Source: Liquidambar formosana
Lineage: Eukaryota; Streptophyta; Magnoliopsida; Saxifragales; Altingiaceae
DNA length: 64,000 nucleotides
Direction of reading: 5' to 3'
Assembly: GCA_039720395.1 (NCBI GenBank)
Contig: CM077820.1
Span: forward strand, 11,229,338 to 11,293,337
A model generated the notes under the pieces. That model worked only from the letters and a program-made list of their open reading frames with translations. It had not been told where the DNA came from and did not search any database. Below, one piece after another: positions 1-11,508 of the stretch; position 1 is the first letter of the stretch; every line of letters begins with the position of its first letter. The position numbers were made by a program, and so were the translations under genes.

Positions 1-1792
1 CAAAAGACCAAGCAAGGTATCCCTATTGACCGATATTCAGCTTATCAGTCTGTACTAACTTATGAAAAATTTTATAAAATCAAATGGATCCCCGGGGAAG
101 ACATGTGGGTAATGGTGGACAAGGTAGATAGAGCTGTTCTAAATATAAAATCAAAACAATTTGATGAATATATGGCAAAAAATAAGGGAAAAAGAGTTAT
201 GTCAGGTCCCACATTTTTTATGAAGTTTGAAAAATGGCTGGAGAAAAATCGACCATATACTCCTTCTGCCAATTTTGCAATAGCTGACCTAGTTGAACCA
301 TCCTTGGCCTTATCCTCGCCCGATGAAGTTACTTGGGTAGGGAGACGCGCCACTAAAAAAGAACTTGACCGATTTCAATGGATAACCTGGCCTATATCAA
401 CTTTTTCCATAGGTATCTCTTTTGCTCATTTCCTGTTTTTTAGAAACAATTACGAGAGTATCCTGACTTTTGCATTTTGCAGATGCTCCCTCTTATGAAC
501 ATCGGTCTACAGCTCCTTTTCCTGAACTCCCATCTGAGGATGAGGAAGAGCTTTTGAAGTCCCAGCCCGGTAAATCAAAAAGCGCTGCTCTGGTGAAGTC
601 ATCAGCCGCTAAACCAAAGCAAGGAGAGACCGAAAACCAGGCCACTGGAAGTCAAGCCAAGAAAACCACCAAGCCAAAAACAGTGGAAACTGGGCATCAA
701 GCTGCTGAGAGCCAAGCCAAGAAGAGAGGTAGACCGAAGACCTCTATAGCTGCGACTGGCCGAAACAAGAAACCCAAGGCAAGTGGGATGAGCGAGATTT
801 TTGCATCTTTGTCCCAGAAAGGGTCTGGCTCAACCTCTGCGCCTATTTCTTCTTCCTCCATCTCCAAACCAGCCTCAAGCCCTCAACAATCCCAGGCCAA
901 AGATTCAGACCCTCATGAGTCCGATTCTGAGGACCAGGATGAGCTGATCATTTTACCTGATCCCTCAGAAGAAATGACTCAGCCATCCTCCCTGCCAGAA
1001 AAAACAATTTCTACTGCCCCTGCTACAGTTCCTGCTACAGTTCCTACTGCACCAACTTCTTCATCTTCTGAGAATAAATATGCCACTGCGATGGCCTCTC
1101 TTGAGAAGCTCCGCTCCTTTTTGAAGCCTAAACTGACCGATTCTCCTCTTTCTTCGACTACATCTAGCCTTTCCAAAGGCCCAGATGTTGAAAAAGCAAA
1201 AAAGCTTCTGAAAACCATCTGCACTGTCCCCATAGCTTCCATTTTTTCCCAACTTGACAAAATCAAGACCGCCATAAAAATCATTCTGTCCGATTCCAAT
1301 ACCACCCCTGGACTGGCTGCTAACCTTCAATCTTTTGAAGAGAAAATTTCTCTCCTTTGCCTTTCCTTTTCTTCTACCAAGAACGAAGCAACCTAAAATA
1401 GGAAACTTTTGCATCACATACTAGACCTACAATCCAAGATCCAAACGGCCATGACAGAGGCCGAAAATGTGAAATCCTTTATTGAAGAATGACAGAAGGC
1501 TGAACAAGAATTTCAAACTAGGGTTGCTGACTTGGAGAAGCAGCTGAAGGATGCAAAAGAAAAGTTGAAGGAGGCGGAGCTTGTTCAGGCTAACCTTACA
1601 CAAGTCTTTTCTGAGAAAGTTGGTGAAGCACAAGGGCTGGCCGAACAGTACGAGCCTTATTCAAGCCAAGAAGAAACCCTAGAGCAGAAACAGAAAGATC
1701 TGGAGGACCAACTTCAAGCCTTTGAAGTTGAATGGTCGAGCATAAAGCAATTGCTTTCTCTTGCTGATCCTTCTCTTACTGCTTCCTCTTGA
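1..1792 (+). pseudogene. Spliced antisense gene of the Tat element (AT-hook, coiled coil)
   Basis: The frame is open from the first base of the window, so the true start lies off the left edge. It runs to 412, where a GT begins; an AG ends at 482. Removing 413-482 (70 bp) joins exon 1 (phase 1) in frame to 483 onward. The downstream protein is rich in Lys, Ser, Pro and Thr, has an AT-hook core (KKRGRPK, about 721-741) and ends in a Glu/Lys/Gln-rich heptad-like region (about 1400-1770). In-frame stops at 1394-1396 (TAA) and 1490-1492 (TGA) split off the coiled-coil part; the last stop is at 1790-1792. Antisense ORFs in this position are known in Tat elements but their function is not. The AT-hook suggests DNA binding, which is inference. 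It lies tail to tail with pol, about 260 bp apart. Confidence 0.7.
413..482 (+). other. Candidate 70-bp GT-AG intron in the antisense gene
   Basis: The donor reads CATAG then GTATCT. The acceptor reads TTTTGCATTTTGCAG, with a T-rich tract before it. Splicing keeps the reading frame, while unspliced translation hits a stop within the intron. The short length and T-richness fit plant introns. No transcript evidence is available here. Confidence 0.6.
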
Positions 1793-2052
1793 TATCCTGA
1801 ACAATTTACTTCATGGCTGGCGTGTAGCCATTCATTGTTCTGGTCTTGTAATTTGGCCATAAGGCCTTTGCACAATTTTATTTTCATAAGTTTTTCTCTA
1901 CTCAATCATTAGTTTGCACTGACAATATTTTACTTACTGATGCATGTATGGATTATAATTGTTTCTTTTGATATTCGGCCATGTAGCCTTGAATATATAC
2001 ACATGCTTCTTCTATCCTTCCTCTGAATGCGGGTTTAAATTTGTATCTACAC
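1793..2052. other. Spacer between convergent antisense gene and pol
   Basis: About 260 bp of AT-rich DNA between the last stop of the antisense gene and the integrase stop on the other strand. I see no coding potential. It may hold the 3' ends of both transcripts. Confidence 0.5.
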
Positions 2053-4155
2053 TTACATGCTCCAAATATTTTTGACACTTTCCCACATTGCAGGATAATA
2101 TTTTTTAAGAAATCGGCCATTGATAAGCAGATCATGGATGTTACCATCCAAATTTTGTAAGTGATAAGCCCCACCTTTTAATACTTTGAAAATTTTGAAA
2201 GGACCCTCCCAATTGGGAGACCACTTCCCGTACTTGGGATCTTTTGACCCAATAGGCAATATAGCCTTCCAAACTAATTCACCTTCAAGAAAATCCTTGG
2301 GTCTAACTTTTTTATCATAAGCTTTTTCGATCTTTCTCTTTTGGGCTTGTAAATGGTCTAATGCTAGTAGCCTAACATCATCCAAATCGTCTAATTCGGC
2401 CAACATAGCATCATAATAATCTTGTACACTTAAATTGCTTTGCCTAGCAACTCTCAGAGACCGAACTGTTACTTCCATAGGCAAAACTGCATCATGCCCA
2501 TAGGTCAGGGCGAATGGGGTAGTGCCTGTACTAGTTCTTTTAGAATTTCGGTAAGCCCATAGAGTTTCTGAAAGTAATTCATGCCATGCTCGAGGATTTT
2601 CCTCAATCATTTTTTCTATACCAACTTTCAAAATCTTGTTTGTTGATTCGGCCTGTCCATTAGCTTGTGCATAGTAGGGTGTTGAATGTACAATTTCAAA
2701 ACCATACTCTTTAGCGAACGCTCTTACCTCACTGCCAGTGAATACTGTGTCCTGATCGGCAGTGATGGTCTGGGGTAGACCGAATCTATGAATGATGCTT
2801 TCTTTTATACATTTTATCACTTCCGTCTGAGAGACCGAGGGCATGGGTATGGCTTCTACCCATTTAGTAAAGTAATCGGTTGCTACTAAAATAAAGGCAT
2901 CCTTTTTGGACGATTCTGGGTATATTTTACCGATCACATCCATTGCCCATCCCCTGAACGGCCAAGGCTTTACTATGGATTGCAATTTTACTGCAGGTGC
3001 ATGTTGCACTGGCCCATGAATTTGACAAGCTTGGCAGCCTTTAGCATATTCTAAGCAATCTTTCATAATATTCGGCCAATAATAACCGTATCTTCTTAGG
3101 AGCCATCTCATTTTTATACTAGCCTGGTGTGCCCCACATATGCCCTCATGAACTTCGGCCATGACTTGCATTGCCTGAAACTTAGAAAGGCACAAGCTCA
3201 AAAGGCCATCAACATTCTTTTTATACAATTCCTGATCTAAAATAACAAAATTTAAGGCCCTTTTCCTGACTTTATATTCAGTCTGAACAGACGGATTTTG
3301 TAAATATTTTATAATTGGAAATCTCCAATCATACTGGGCAACATCTAATGATAATACCAAGTCACCAGGACCGAATATATTCTTTAAGGACGATTCTAAT
3401 CTCCTTTCTATAGTAATCGTCCTGGTAAGAACACTAAGTGGGATTTTTAGTCCCAAAGCTATTTGAGCCAATTCATTTGCTTCGTTATTTTCTTTTCTCG
3501 GGACACACTTGAATAAAACGTCAGCAAATAGACTAAGCAAATATTTGGCGATCCTATTATATTCAACCAGGGAATCACTTACACATTTGAAATCGCCAGA
3601 TAACTGTTTTAAAACTAACTGGGAATCCCCAATAATAAGGACACTTGATATATTCAAATCCACCAATAAACCGAGACCGATAATGAGAGCCTCATACTCG
3701 GCCTGATTGTTTGTACAATCGAAATCTAGCTTGAATGAAAATTGAGTTCTTTTGTTCATTGGGGATATTAGAACTACACCTGCTCCGGCCGATTCTTCGG
3801 TTCGAGACCCATCGAAAATTAGAATCCATGGGACTAAAGAAATGCACCCAATCTCCATGGTAGGCAAAATTTCAGGCACCTCTCCTAAATTAGGGTGGCT
3901 TGCTAAGAAATCGGCCAACGCTTGGCCTTTAATTGCCTTTTGTGGAGTATATTGCAAACAAAATTCAATTAGGACTAATGACCATTTTGCAATTTTCCCT
4001 CTTACAATCGGCCTACTCAACATGTATTTAACCACATCAGTTTGACATATTATATAAACTAGAACAGGTAACATGTAATACCTTAACTTAATACATGAAA
4101 AGTACAAAGCCAAAACAAAGTTTTTCAATCGGCGTATATCTACACTCGATTTCAT
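2053..4155 (-). pseudogene. pol 3' part: RNase H tail, archaeal-type RNase H, integrase
   Basis: A 700-residue open frame. Residues about 1-90 finish the RNase H and tether that follow reverse transcriptase. Residues about 110-235 form a second RNase H of the archaeal type (IFDGS, NNQAEYEAL, IIGDSQL, NNEANELAQ). Residues about 330-375 hold the integrase HHCC zinc-binding region (HEGICGAH ... CQAC). Residues about 395-570 hold the DDE core, with Asp in WAMDVIG, Asp in TADQD and Glu in GQAES. The C-terminal tail follows. The frame is joined to the reverse transcriptase frame upstream by a one-base shift in the A run at 4112-4115 (TTTT on the coding strand). The first Met listed for this frame is not a real start; the protein would be cleaved from a polyprotein. 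Confidence 0.88.
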
Positions 4156-5539
4156 TCAACAGTTTACTAAGAAAATAAATGGCCTGCTCATGTCCGTCGT
4201 CTCTGTCTTGGGCTAACAATGCTCCAATAGATTCTTCAGCGGCCGATATGTACAATTTCAAGGGCTTCCCCTGCTTGGGTGGCATTAACACCGGTGGCTT
4301 TGTCAGATATTCTTTCAGTTGGTCGAATGCTTCCTGATGTTGCCTGTCCCACTTGAAACTGTCCTCCGCCCGTATCTTCAGCAGAGGAGAGAAGGCTTTG
4401 GTTCGCCCTGCACAATTAGAAATAAAACGGCGCAAGAAATTAACTTGACCGAGAAACCTTTGAAGCTCTTTTTTATTAGATGGTGGTTTTGCATCGATAA
4501 TTGCCTTTGTTTTGTTTTTGTCAACTTCAATCCCTCTTTGGTGGACAAGATAACCTAAGAAATTTCCAGCAGATACACCAAAAGCACATTTTAAGGGGTT
4601 CATTTTTAAACTATGAGCCCGCATTCTTTCAAAAGACTTCCTTAGATCGGTCATATGAATGTCCAGATCTGAAGATTTAACCACCACATCATCTATATAA
4701 ACTTCCATAAATTTTCCAATCATATCATGGAAAATATAATTCATAGCTCTTTGGTATGTAGCCCCAGCATTTTTTAGACCGAATGGCATCACTACCCATT
4801 CAAAAGTTCCAATGCTACCTGGGCACCTAAAGGCTGTTTTCTGTACATCATCTTCGGCTATGAAAATTTGATTATAGCCTGAATGGCCATCCATAAAAGA
4901 TAAGACTTTGAACCCAACAGCTGCATCGACCAGCATATCAACTACAGGCATCGGGTACTCATCTTTTGGAGTGGCTTTATTTAAGTCTCTAAAATCTATA
5001 CACACCCTCAATTTCCCATTCTTCTTCAAGACTGGAATGATGTTCGAAAGCCATTCCACATACTTGGCCGTTCGAATGAATCCGGCCTTTAACAGTCTTT
5101 CTATCTCTTCTTTTACTTTGAGATGAATTTCTGGAGCCATCCTCCTAGGAGGTTGTTTATATGGTTTAAACCCCTTTTTAATTGGTAGTTTATGCTCAAC
5201 CAGTTTTCGGTCTAAACCTGGCAATTCATCATAATCCCAAGCAAAACAATCCCTAAATTCTTTTAGTAAGCCGATTAATTTATCTTTCCAGCCTTCTGGT
5301 AAATTTTGGTTAATAAAAATCGGATTTGAGTCTCCTAATAGTCTTACTTCTTGCAAAGGGTCTATGACTTGAGCTTTTTCATCACTCAACTTCCTAGGTT
5401 CCAACTCTAATTCTTCTAAGGTGATTTCGTCTGCATCTTCTCTGACGCAATCGGCCAAAATGGCCGATTCATTGATTTCAGCCATGTAGGATTCTATTCT
5501 CTGCATGGCTTCCCGATATGCTTGGGTTTCAAAATTCAT
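4088..5539 (-). pseudogene. pol 5' part: reverse transcriptase and start of RNase H
   Basis: A 483-residue frame. It holds the N-terminal pol region, the Ty3/gypsy reverse transcriptase (FIRTAKYVEWLSNIIPV, LRVCIDFRDLN, the MDGHSGYNQI block, and the catalytic YIDD with two Asp) and the first part of RNase H (LKLYISAAEESIGALLAQ). It ends early at 4088-4090 because of the frameshift at 4112-4115. Upstream, the protease frame runs into a TGA at 5529-5531, next to an A4 run (5531-5534). Dropping one base there would join the two frames smoothly. Both lesions look like one extra T in a coding-strand TTTT run. They may be real mutations or homopolymer errors. Confidence 0.88.
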
Positions 5540-6539
5540 TTAAACCTACATTTTCATGTACGGCCATCTGGGAGACCGAATTTATATGGCATCCTCCATC
5601 CAACATTGGAGAAGCGACCTTAAGGGGTTGGCCATTTTTATCAGACCCTATAAATTCTAAAGGTCTTATGTTCTTCTCATAGAGAACAGCCTCAGCAAAA
5701 TTGTTTGAGAAAGCAAATGGGTGACTGTCGGCCTGGATTAACTCAGCCTTGTCTCCATTCCAAATCATCAAACACTGATGAAGTGAAGATGGGACACACA
5801 TGTTTGCATGAATCCAATCACGGCCTAACAGTGCATTATAATTCGAGGCCGAATTCATGACGAAGAAGGCTGTCATTTTAGTTTTATTCCCTACAGTAAC
5901 TTCTATAGGAACAACCCCCTCAGGTTTTATAGCTCCACCCATGAAGTTTACTATTGAAACTTCTGCAGGCAATAAATCTTTTTCTGTCTTTCCTAATTTC
6001 TTCATAACCGAAACTGGCATGATATTAACAGAAGCTCCATTATCTACCAAAACCCTTGAAACTGGTTTTCCATTGAAATGAGCCTTAATATATAAGGGTT
6101 TCAAGTGTTTAGCCATATTCTCACTAGGCTTGGTAAAAGTAATATTTTCACTAGGTAACTTGGTCTGTGTAGACCGATTCGGAGTTTCCGAAATTTCATT
6201 AATTGAAAGCTTTCCTTCAAAGCCAACATCGATATCATCGAAAGACAAAGTTTGGCCTTCCTTAGCTTTGAAATCAGCAGGTAAAATGAAAACCATGTTT
6301 ACCTGGACTCTAACTGGTGGAAGAGATCCGAACTGAAGAGTGTCATCGTCCTCAGCATCAAAATCATCAGCTTCTAAGATTTCATCCTCTTTGCACTTTT
6401 CGATAGCTACTTGCAGGGACTTCTTTTCCTCCTCAATTGCTTCTAGACGCTTCCAAATATTAGCCCGAATTCGATATCCTCCAGTCTTCTTAATCAGCTC
6501 CCTTTTTTCTTCAGCTTGCATTCTTTGGAGCCTCCTCTT
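5529..6539 (-). pseudogene. Retroviral-type aspartic protease region of Tat polyprotein
   Basis: The frame is continuous with gag. The N-terminal half is charged and probably coiled (RLEAIEEEKKSLQ). The protease core reads YIKAHFNGKPVSRVLVDNGASVNIMP, with the catalytic Asp in DNGA, followed by the flap region and the hydrophobic LLGRDWI motif typical of retroelement proteases. DNG in place of D(S/T)G is, as I recall, common in Tat proteases, so I do not count it as a lesion. A TAG stop (6540-6542) separates it from the preceding segment in the same frame. Confidence 0.8.
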
Positions 6540-7235
6540 CTAAGTCCGAGTCATTTCGAGCTGACCGAATTTTGGGTGTCGTGCCTGAGCCCACCTTTCT
6601 GTCTGTGTCGGCCTAGGTTTCACCATTCTGGGCTTAATTAGGCCACGCAGATCTCCTTCAATGGTCCCAGAACTGGACGCTTGACCCTTTTTCATTTTGT
6701 CGACCTGACTGTCTTTAAGCCGATAATCATTTCTCACAGTGATTTGTAAACCCTGACCTTTTGAATATTCATCAGGTCGAATTCTTTTATTGCTATCATC
6801 AGTCTTCCGATAGCCCTTCTTCAGACTTCTAGCATGCTCTTCATTTTCTTCTTGTATTATCCTTTCTTTCTCAATTCTGGCCCTATACAGGCCACTTGAT
6901 CTAAACTTCTGCTCATATTTATTCGGCCTTCTGGTCGCAGCATTTGCAACTTCAGCCTCATTAAGGCCCCTAACCTGTAGCTCGCCTCTATAAATGGAGA
7001 CTTCAACATCCCCAATTACAACTTTCTTCAAGTTTCCAGGATCGTACTGAGGCATTGCCAATTTGCTGTAACATCCTCGGCAATAAATTGGATGACCATA
7101 AATATCGCTGAGATGTTCTATCGCTACCTTAGTCCACCTCTTGACATTGCCAGAATCCAATCGTCCTGAGTAAGCATGAATTTCTCCTTCGGCCTCTGGG
7201 ATAAACGAGACCGATTTTATTTCTTTATTCTTCTG
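6540..7235 (-). pseudogene. gag-protease linker segment of Tat polyprotein
   Basis: The reading frame is that of gag and protease, opening just after the gag stop at 7236-7238 and closing at TAG 6540-6542. It is basic and has no catalytic domain I recognise; short Cys/His spacing is seen in GHPIYCRGCYSK. It is probably part of the gag-pro polyprotein. The only ORF start available, at 7160, is a TTG, so this is not a free-standing gene. Confidence 0.6.
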
Positions 7236-9254
7236 TTACGGAGCCTGCACGACGGTTTTTCCTTTATCTTCCGACTTCTGTTCAGCACTTACAGTCTCCT
7301 TGGTTGACACTTCAGGATCATGTACCTGCAAAACAACCATATTAACTGGAAACTCAAAAGGAAACGGGTTTTCATCAACTTGATGAACAGTCTTCTCCTC
7401 AGGGAATTTTAGTTTTTCATTATTAATTGACCTTTGGATGGCATCCCTTAACACAATGCAACTATTTGTTGGATGTGTCCAACAATCATGCCATTTACAA
7501 TATTTTTTATCTTTCATTTCTTCAGCAGATGGAATTTTATGCCCATCTGGTAACTTAATTTGACCGTCTTTTAACAACAGGTCGAATATCTGTTCTGTTT
7601 TAGAAAGGTCAAAATCATATTTCTTATCCCTAAAATTGTTTCCATTTTGGTTACCATTGTTTGGTTTCCTTTGGAAATTCTGTTTTAATTCTTGCACCTT
7701 GGATTTTACCAGGGCCCTGCACGTATACGGCCGATTAATATTCAATTCGGCCAGGGCAATTTCTTCCTCAGTTTCTTCATTTTCTTCCATGGCTTCAATC
7801 TGAGCCACTTCCCTATTCGGGTTCCTATAGTAGGTTCCCCTTGAAGAAACCCTTCTTTGATTTTCTTCCTCGAGAATTCTCTCATATTTTGACACTGCAA
7901 TCATAAGATGGCCCAGGTCGAAAAAATCTTGGCCAATGAACTTCTTTCTATTCTCTAGATTAAGCCCACTAATCACCATTTTGACACAATCAGATTGTGC
8001 TAAATTTGATCTACATCTACATTGGGCATTTCGAAATCTCTGAACAAAAGTATCAACCCTCTCACCGGGTTCCTGGCACATTCAGGCCAAATCAGCGACC
8101 GTTATTTCGGTCTCTGCCTTGCAGAAATAAATATGGAAAAGAGATTCCATTTCCTGCCAGGTTGTAATTGACCCTGATGGTAAATTAATATACCAATTAA
8201 ATGCCCAACCGGTTAAAGAACTTGGGAACAGTCTCAGCTTTAAATAACCGCTACTACTTGCTTCACCACATTGGCACGTGAATCGGCCAACATGTTCAAA
8301 GGTTGACTGTTTGTCTTCTCCTGAAAACAGTGTGAAATCAGGAAACTTGAAACCTCTAGGAAATTCGTGAAGCTGGTCGATATAATCAGGGTAAGGGCGA
8401 CTATAAGCTGTTCTAACTGGTGGTCGACCTGCCCCCATTTGTTCCCTAATGATATTGGCAATCTCTTCTCTGAAATTGTTTGGATTGCCCCTCAAATTAG
8501 TCTGAAAGGTCTGAGTAAGGTCTTCTTGACCAACATAATTGTATGGGGCTTCATTTGAACCCCCATAGTTTCCAGCCGTGGATCGGCCTGTTCTGACTGG
8601 AATATCGGTTTGATTCCCCATCATAAAACTACTATTTCAAGTCGGGTCGAACGAGTCATTCATTATTTGATTGTAAATTTGCCCCCCGGGTGAGGCATAA
8701 AACACATTATCTTTGACTCCACTGGTTCCAATATTCGGTCTTGGCTGCCCGAATTGACTTCCCAAATGAACAGAAGTTGGGATTTGCCCTTCTGGCCGAA
8801 ACATTGATGGGTTTGACCCCAAAGGATCTTGCCTGGACAAGAGATGGACGTCCCCATACCTAAAGTTACTTGACCCTTCGGCCTTTTGGCCGTATTAACT
8901 GGATCTTTCATGAGTATTGTTTTTAAACGCTGGTCCTAGTTTTTCTACCATGTAGCTAAGTAATTTGTCCGAATTTTTATTCAGACTCTCACTAATCTGC
9001 TGATTAGATTCAACAAATGTCTTCATAGTAAGTGACATTTGCTGCATCATCATCTGCGATATGTCGTGCATCATGGTGTCAAAATTCATCCTGAAAGCAG
9101 CCATAAACTCATTGGCAACATTTGCATGGTCCAATGGTTGGCTTTCCGTATTTTCATTCCTAGGAGAATTATCCCCTGGGATTTCCAGATTGTCTTCTTG
9201 GCCAGACTCTTGGCCAAAAGCTTCTTTTCCACGTCCTCCACGTTTTGGTGGCAT
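7236..9254 (-). pseudogene. gag of Tat element, interrupted by stops
   Basis: The likely start is ATG at 9252-9254 (MPPKRGGRGK), about 50 bp after the primer binding site. The capsid core holds FPRGFKFPDFTLFSGEDKQS and LTGWAFNWYINLPSGSITTW, and MCQEPGERVDTFVQRFRNAQ follows the third stop; this is the plant retrotransposon gag family. Near the end, CKWHDCWTHPTNSC may be the zinc-binding element that stands in for a CCHC knuckle. In-frame stops: TAA 8895-8897, TGA 8637-8639, TGA 8082-8084, and TAA 7236-7238 at the end. Each could arise from CAA, CGA or CAG by one C-to-T change. No frameshift occurs within gag. Confidence 0.85.
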
Positions 9255-9301
9255 GATTGTTGCAAAAACAAATCTCCTAGACCTGGAAAATAACACGAAT
9301 G

Positions 9302-9321
9302 GTGTCCCACCGGGCGTGCCA
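9302..9321 (-). other. Primer binding site of the Tat element
   Basis: On the minus strand, five bases after the LTR end (CA at 9327-9328), the sequence TGGCACGCCCGGTGGGACA begins. A PBS must start with TGG, the complement of the tRNA CCA end. I cannot assign the tRNA with certainty. Confidence 0.7.
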
Positions 9322-9326
9322 AAAAG

Positions 9327-10029
9327 TGTTTCCTCCAAAATTTTGATTCTGAAGATTGGGTTGCGCGAGCGTGCCAGCCACTACACAGTGACGAATTGTG
9401 GGTTCTACCTTGCCTTGAATGGACTCAAGGACTTTTCTGTGACAAACAATTGAAAACACAAAATAATAACAGAAATTAAAAGGAAAAGCTCACCACGGAG
9501 GAAGCCATTTTCATTGATCAATTTCTGAAATTACAATGATGAACAAAGGGGTGCACACGCCTTTAACCAGAAAGGAGCACACGTTTCTGGGTTTAAAATC
9601 CTAGAATTCTAAAAGAAAATGAAAAAGATAAAGTTCCTGAGAACTGGTTTGTTGATTGATGTTGGGGGGTTTCTTCAAATGGCTGCTTACCCTTTTATAC
9701 ACTTACAACTTCAACCCCTTCCCTGAAATGCACTTGTTAACTGCCCACGATGTTGAACTACCATCTCCCAAAACTGCCACGTTCTTATAACTGCCCATGA
9801 TCTCAAGATAACCGTTTTCCATCGTGTAATTCAATACTTGCTTTTGTTAGTGCTCCAAGGATTCGACCTCCTCTGACCGAATTTTGAAGGCTCTTAAGGC
9901 TGAGGTGTAACCACGATTTGCTTCAATGTAAGTGGTAATTCGGTCCAACGAAATCGTCCCATCACTGTTCACGAGGCAGAAGTTAAAGTTCGTCCAACCA
10001 TGCTGAGGCCGATTTTATGGGTGTAAACA
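9327..10029 (-). repeat. 5' LTR of the Tat element (703 bp)
   Basis: On the minus strand it begins TGTTTACACC and ends GGAAACA, giving TG...CA ends with a short TGTTT/AAACA inverted repeat. The PBS lies directly inside. The opposite LTR is outside the window, so LTR-LTR divergence cannot be used for dating. Confidence 0.75.
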
Positions 10030-11463
10030 AATACGCACCTTAAATTGTTTAATTTCCATTAGATGCTCAGACAAGCCCTAATTCACCCAAACTTTACGGC
10101 AAATATATGATGCATAATTACATAATTATCAACGGGAAAAATTTGTCATCCTAAACTTAAATTATTTAATCTAATAATTCTTTTAGAAAATATTTTTTTA
10201 ATGGAACCAGACTTTAAATTCAATTGATGATTTCACCAAACATTGTATTCAATGGCTTTTCAGCTTGAAATTTCTTGTGGTCTTTCCAAAGAGCCTCCAT
10301 ATTTGAACAATAGAGCATGTAGTACGCCCAGAGCAAGGATGAAGGTCGTGCTATGCAAGAAGTGACTATGAAGAAATACAGCGCCAGCCTTAAAAAATTT
10401 AGAAGCCGCGTGACACAGAGAGAAGTAACCACTTCTCTTGTTTCAACAGCAATTTCAACTAGGCAAAAAATAACCAAAACCGTCCAGAGCTAAGTCAACC
10501 AGCCTACAAGTTTAATTAATTAATTAATTTTTTTAAAAAAATTGAAATGAGATTAAGTTAATTATATCCTTCAAGGCAGAGATATTTTCCACGTGGCATG
10601 CCATCTTTTCTCCTATTTTCTTTTTTTTTTTTTTTGGGGGGGGGGGTAAAATTTTCCTCTATTCTTTACCATTGAAAATAAATTATAGATGCATTGGCAA
10701 CAAGCTTTGAAATGATTAAGAGTTCACACAGATTGTTTAAAGGGGGAAATTACAGATTGGTATGGTTACGGGTAATTAATTGTATATTAATACAAAATAT
10801 TACTAATTTAACTAAGAATGACCAGTAACTTGTATTGATGTGTAATTATTTGCCATAGATGGACAAATCTGTAATGCCCCTTTTTTGTCTTTTTAATTAA
10901 CTATAAGGGGTATTTGAACCCTTACTTCCGTCGAGGTTTAAGCTTATACTATTCTCTTAACAACCCTTATGAGCATCCCATAACCACACATGTAACGGTT
11001 TTTGCGAGGAATTGAAATGATAAACTTTAAAAAACGCACCCATTCTCCCATTAGAGTAATCATAGAAAAATCATCCGAATCAATTTTGAACACTAATGCA
11101 ATTAAAAATTGGTTTATTGCCATTTGATATTTTCCGCAATATTTCATAATTGATCGATTAATTGAATTGTAAATGGATTTTTCTTGAAGTTAATGCAATT
11201 GACATAATATAAAATAAAATAAAATAAAAAATTCTTAATCATGTTAGAATAATTTACGTACTTAAAAAACTAGGGAGCACATGGGGTTATCCCCTACATT
11301 AGGGGCTACATGAACATCTGGTTTTGATGGTAGTTGGAACATGGCTTCTTCCTCTTCAAGGGGATTGGTTACTTACAATGTACTTAGATTCAATTTAGTC
11401 AACAATTACATAAACGAAAATCATCGACACATATCACATGTACAGATCATTATATATATATGA

Positions 11464-11508
<45 letters not shown>

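Larger units (their letters stand above)
1..10029 (-). mobile_element. Tat-type Ty3/gypsy LTR retrotransposon, left-truncated by window
   Basis: Minus-strand order is LTR (9327-10029), primer binding site, gag, protease, reverse transcriptase, RNase H, a second RNase H, integrase, then an antisense gene running the other way. A second, archaeal-type RNase H before integrase and an antisense ORF behind integrase are known marks of the Tat lineage of plant Ty3/gypsy elements (Retand/Grande-like). The 3' LTR is beyond the left edge, so the target-site duplication cannot be tested; bases 10030-10034 (aatac) are the candidate right copy. The coding region carries at least five in-frame stops and two single-base frameshifts, so this copy is not autonomous. 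The family call rests on domain order and motifs, not on a database search. Confidence 0.9.

Noticed and set aside
10220..10477. 85-codon minus-strand ORF
   Set aside because: No recognisable family and no splice context; not enough to call a gene.
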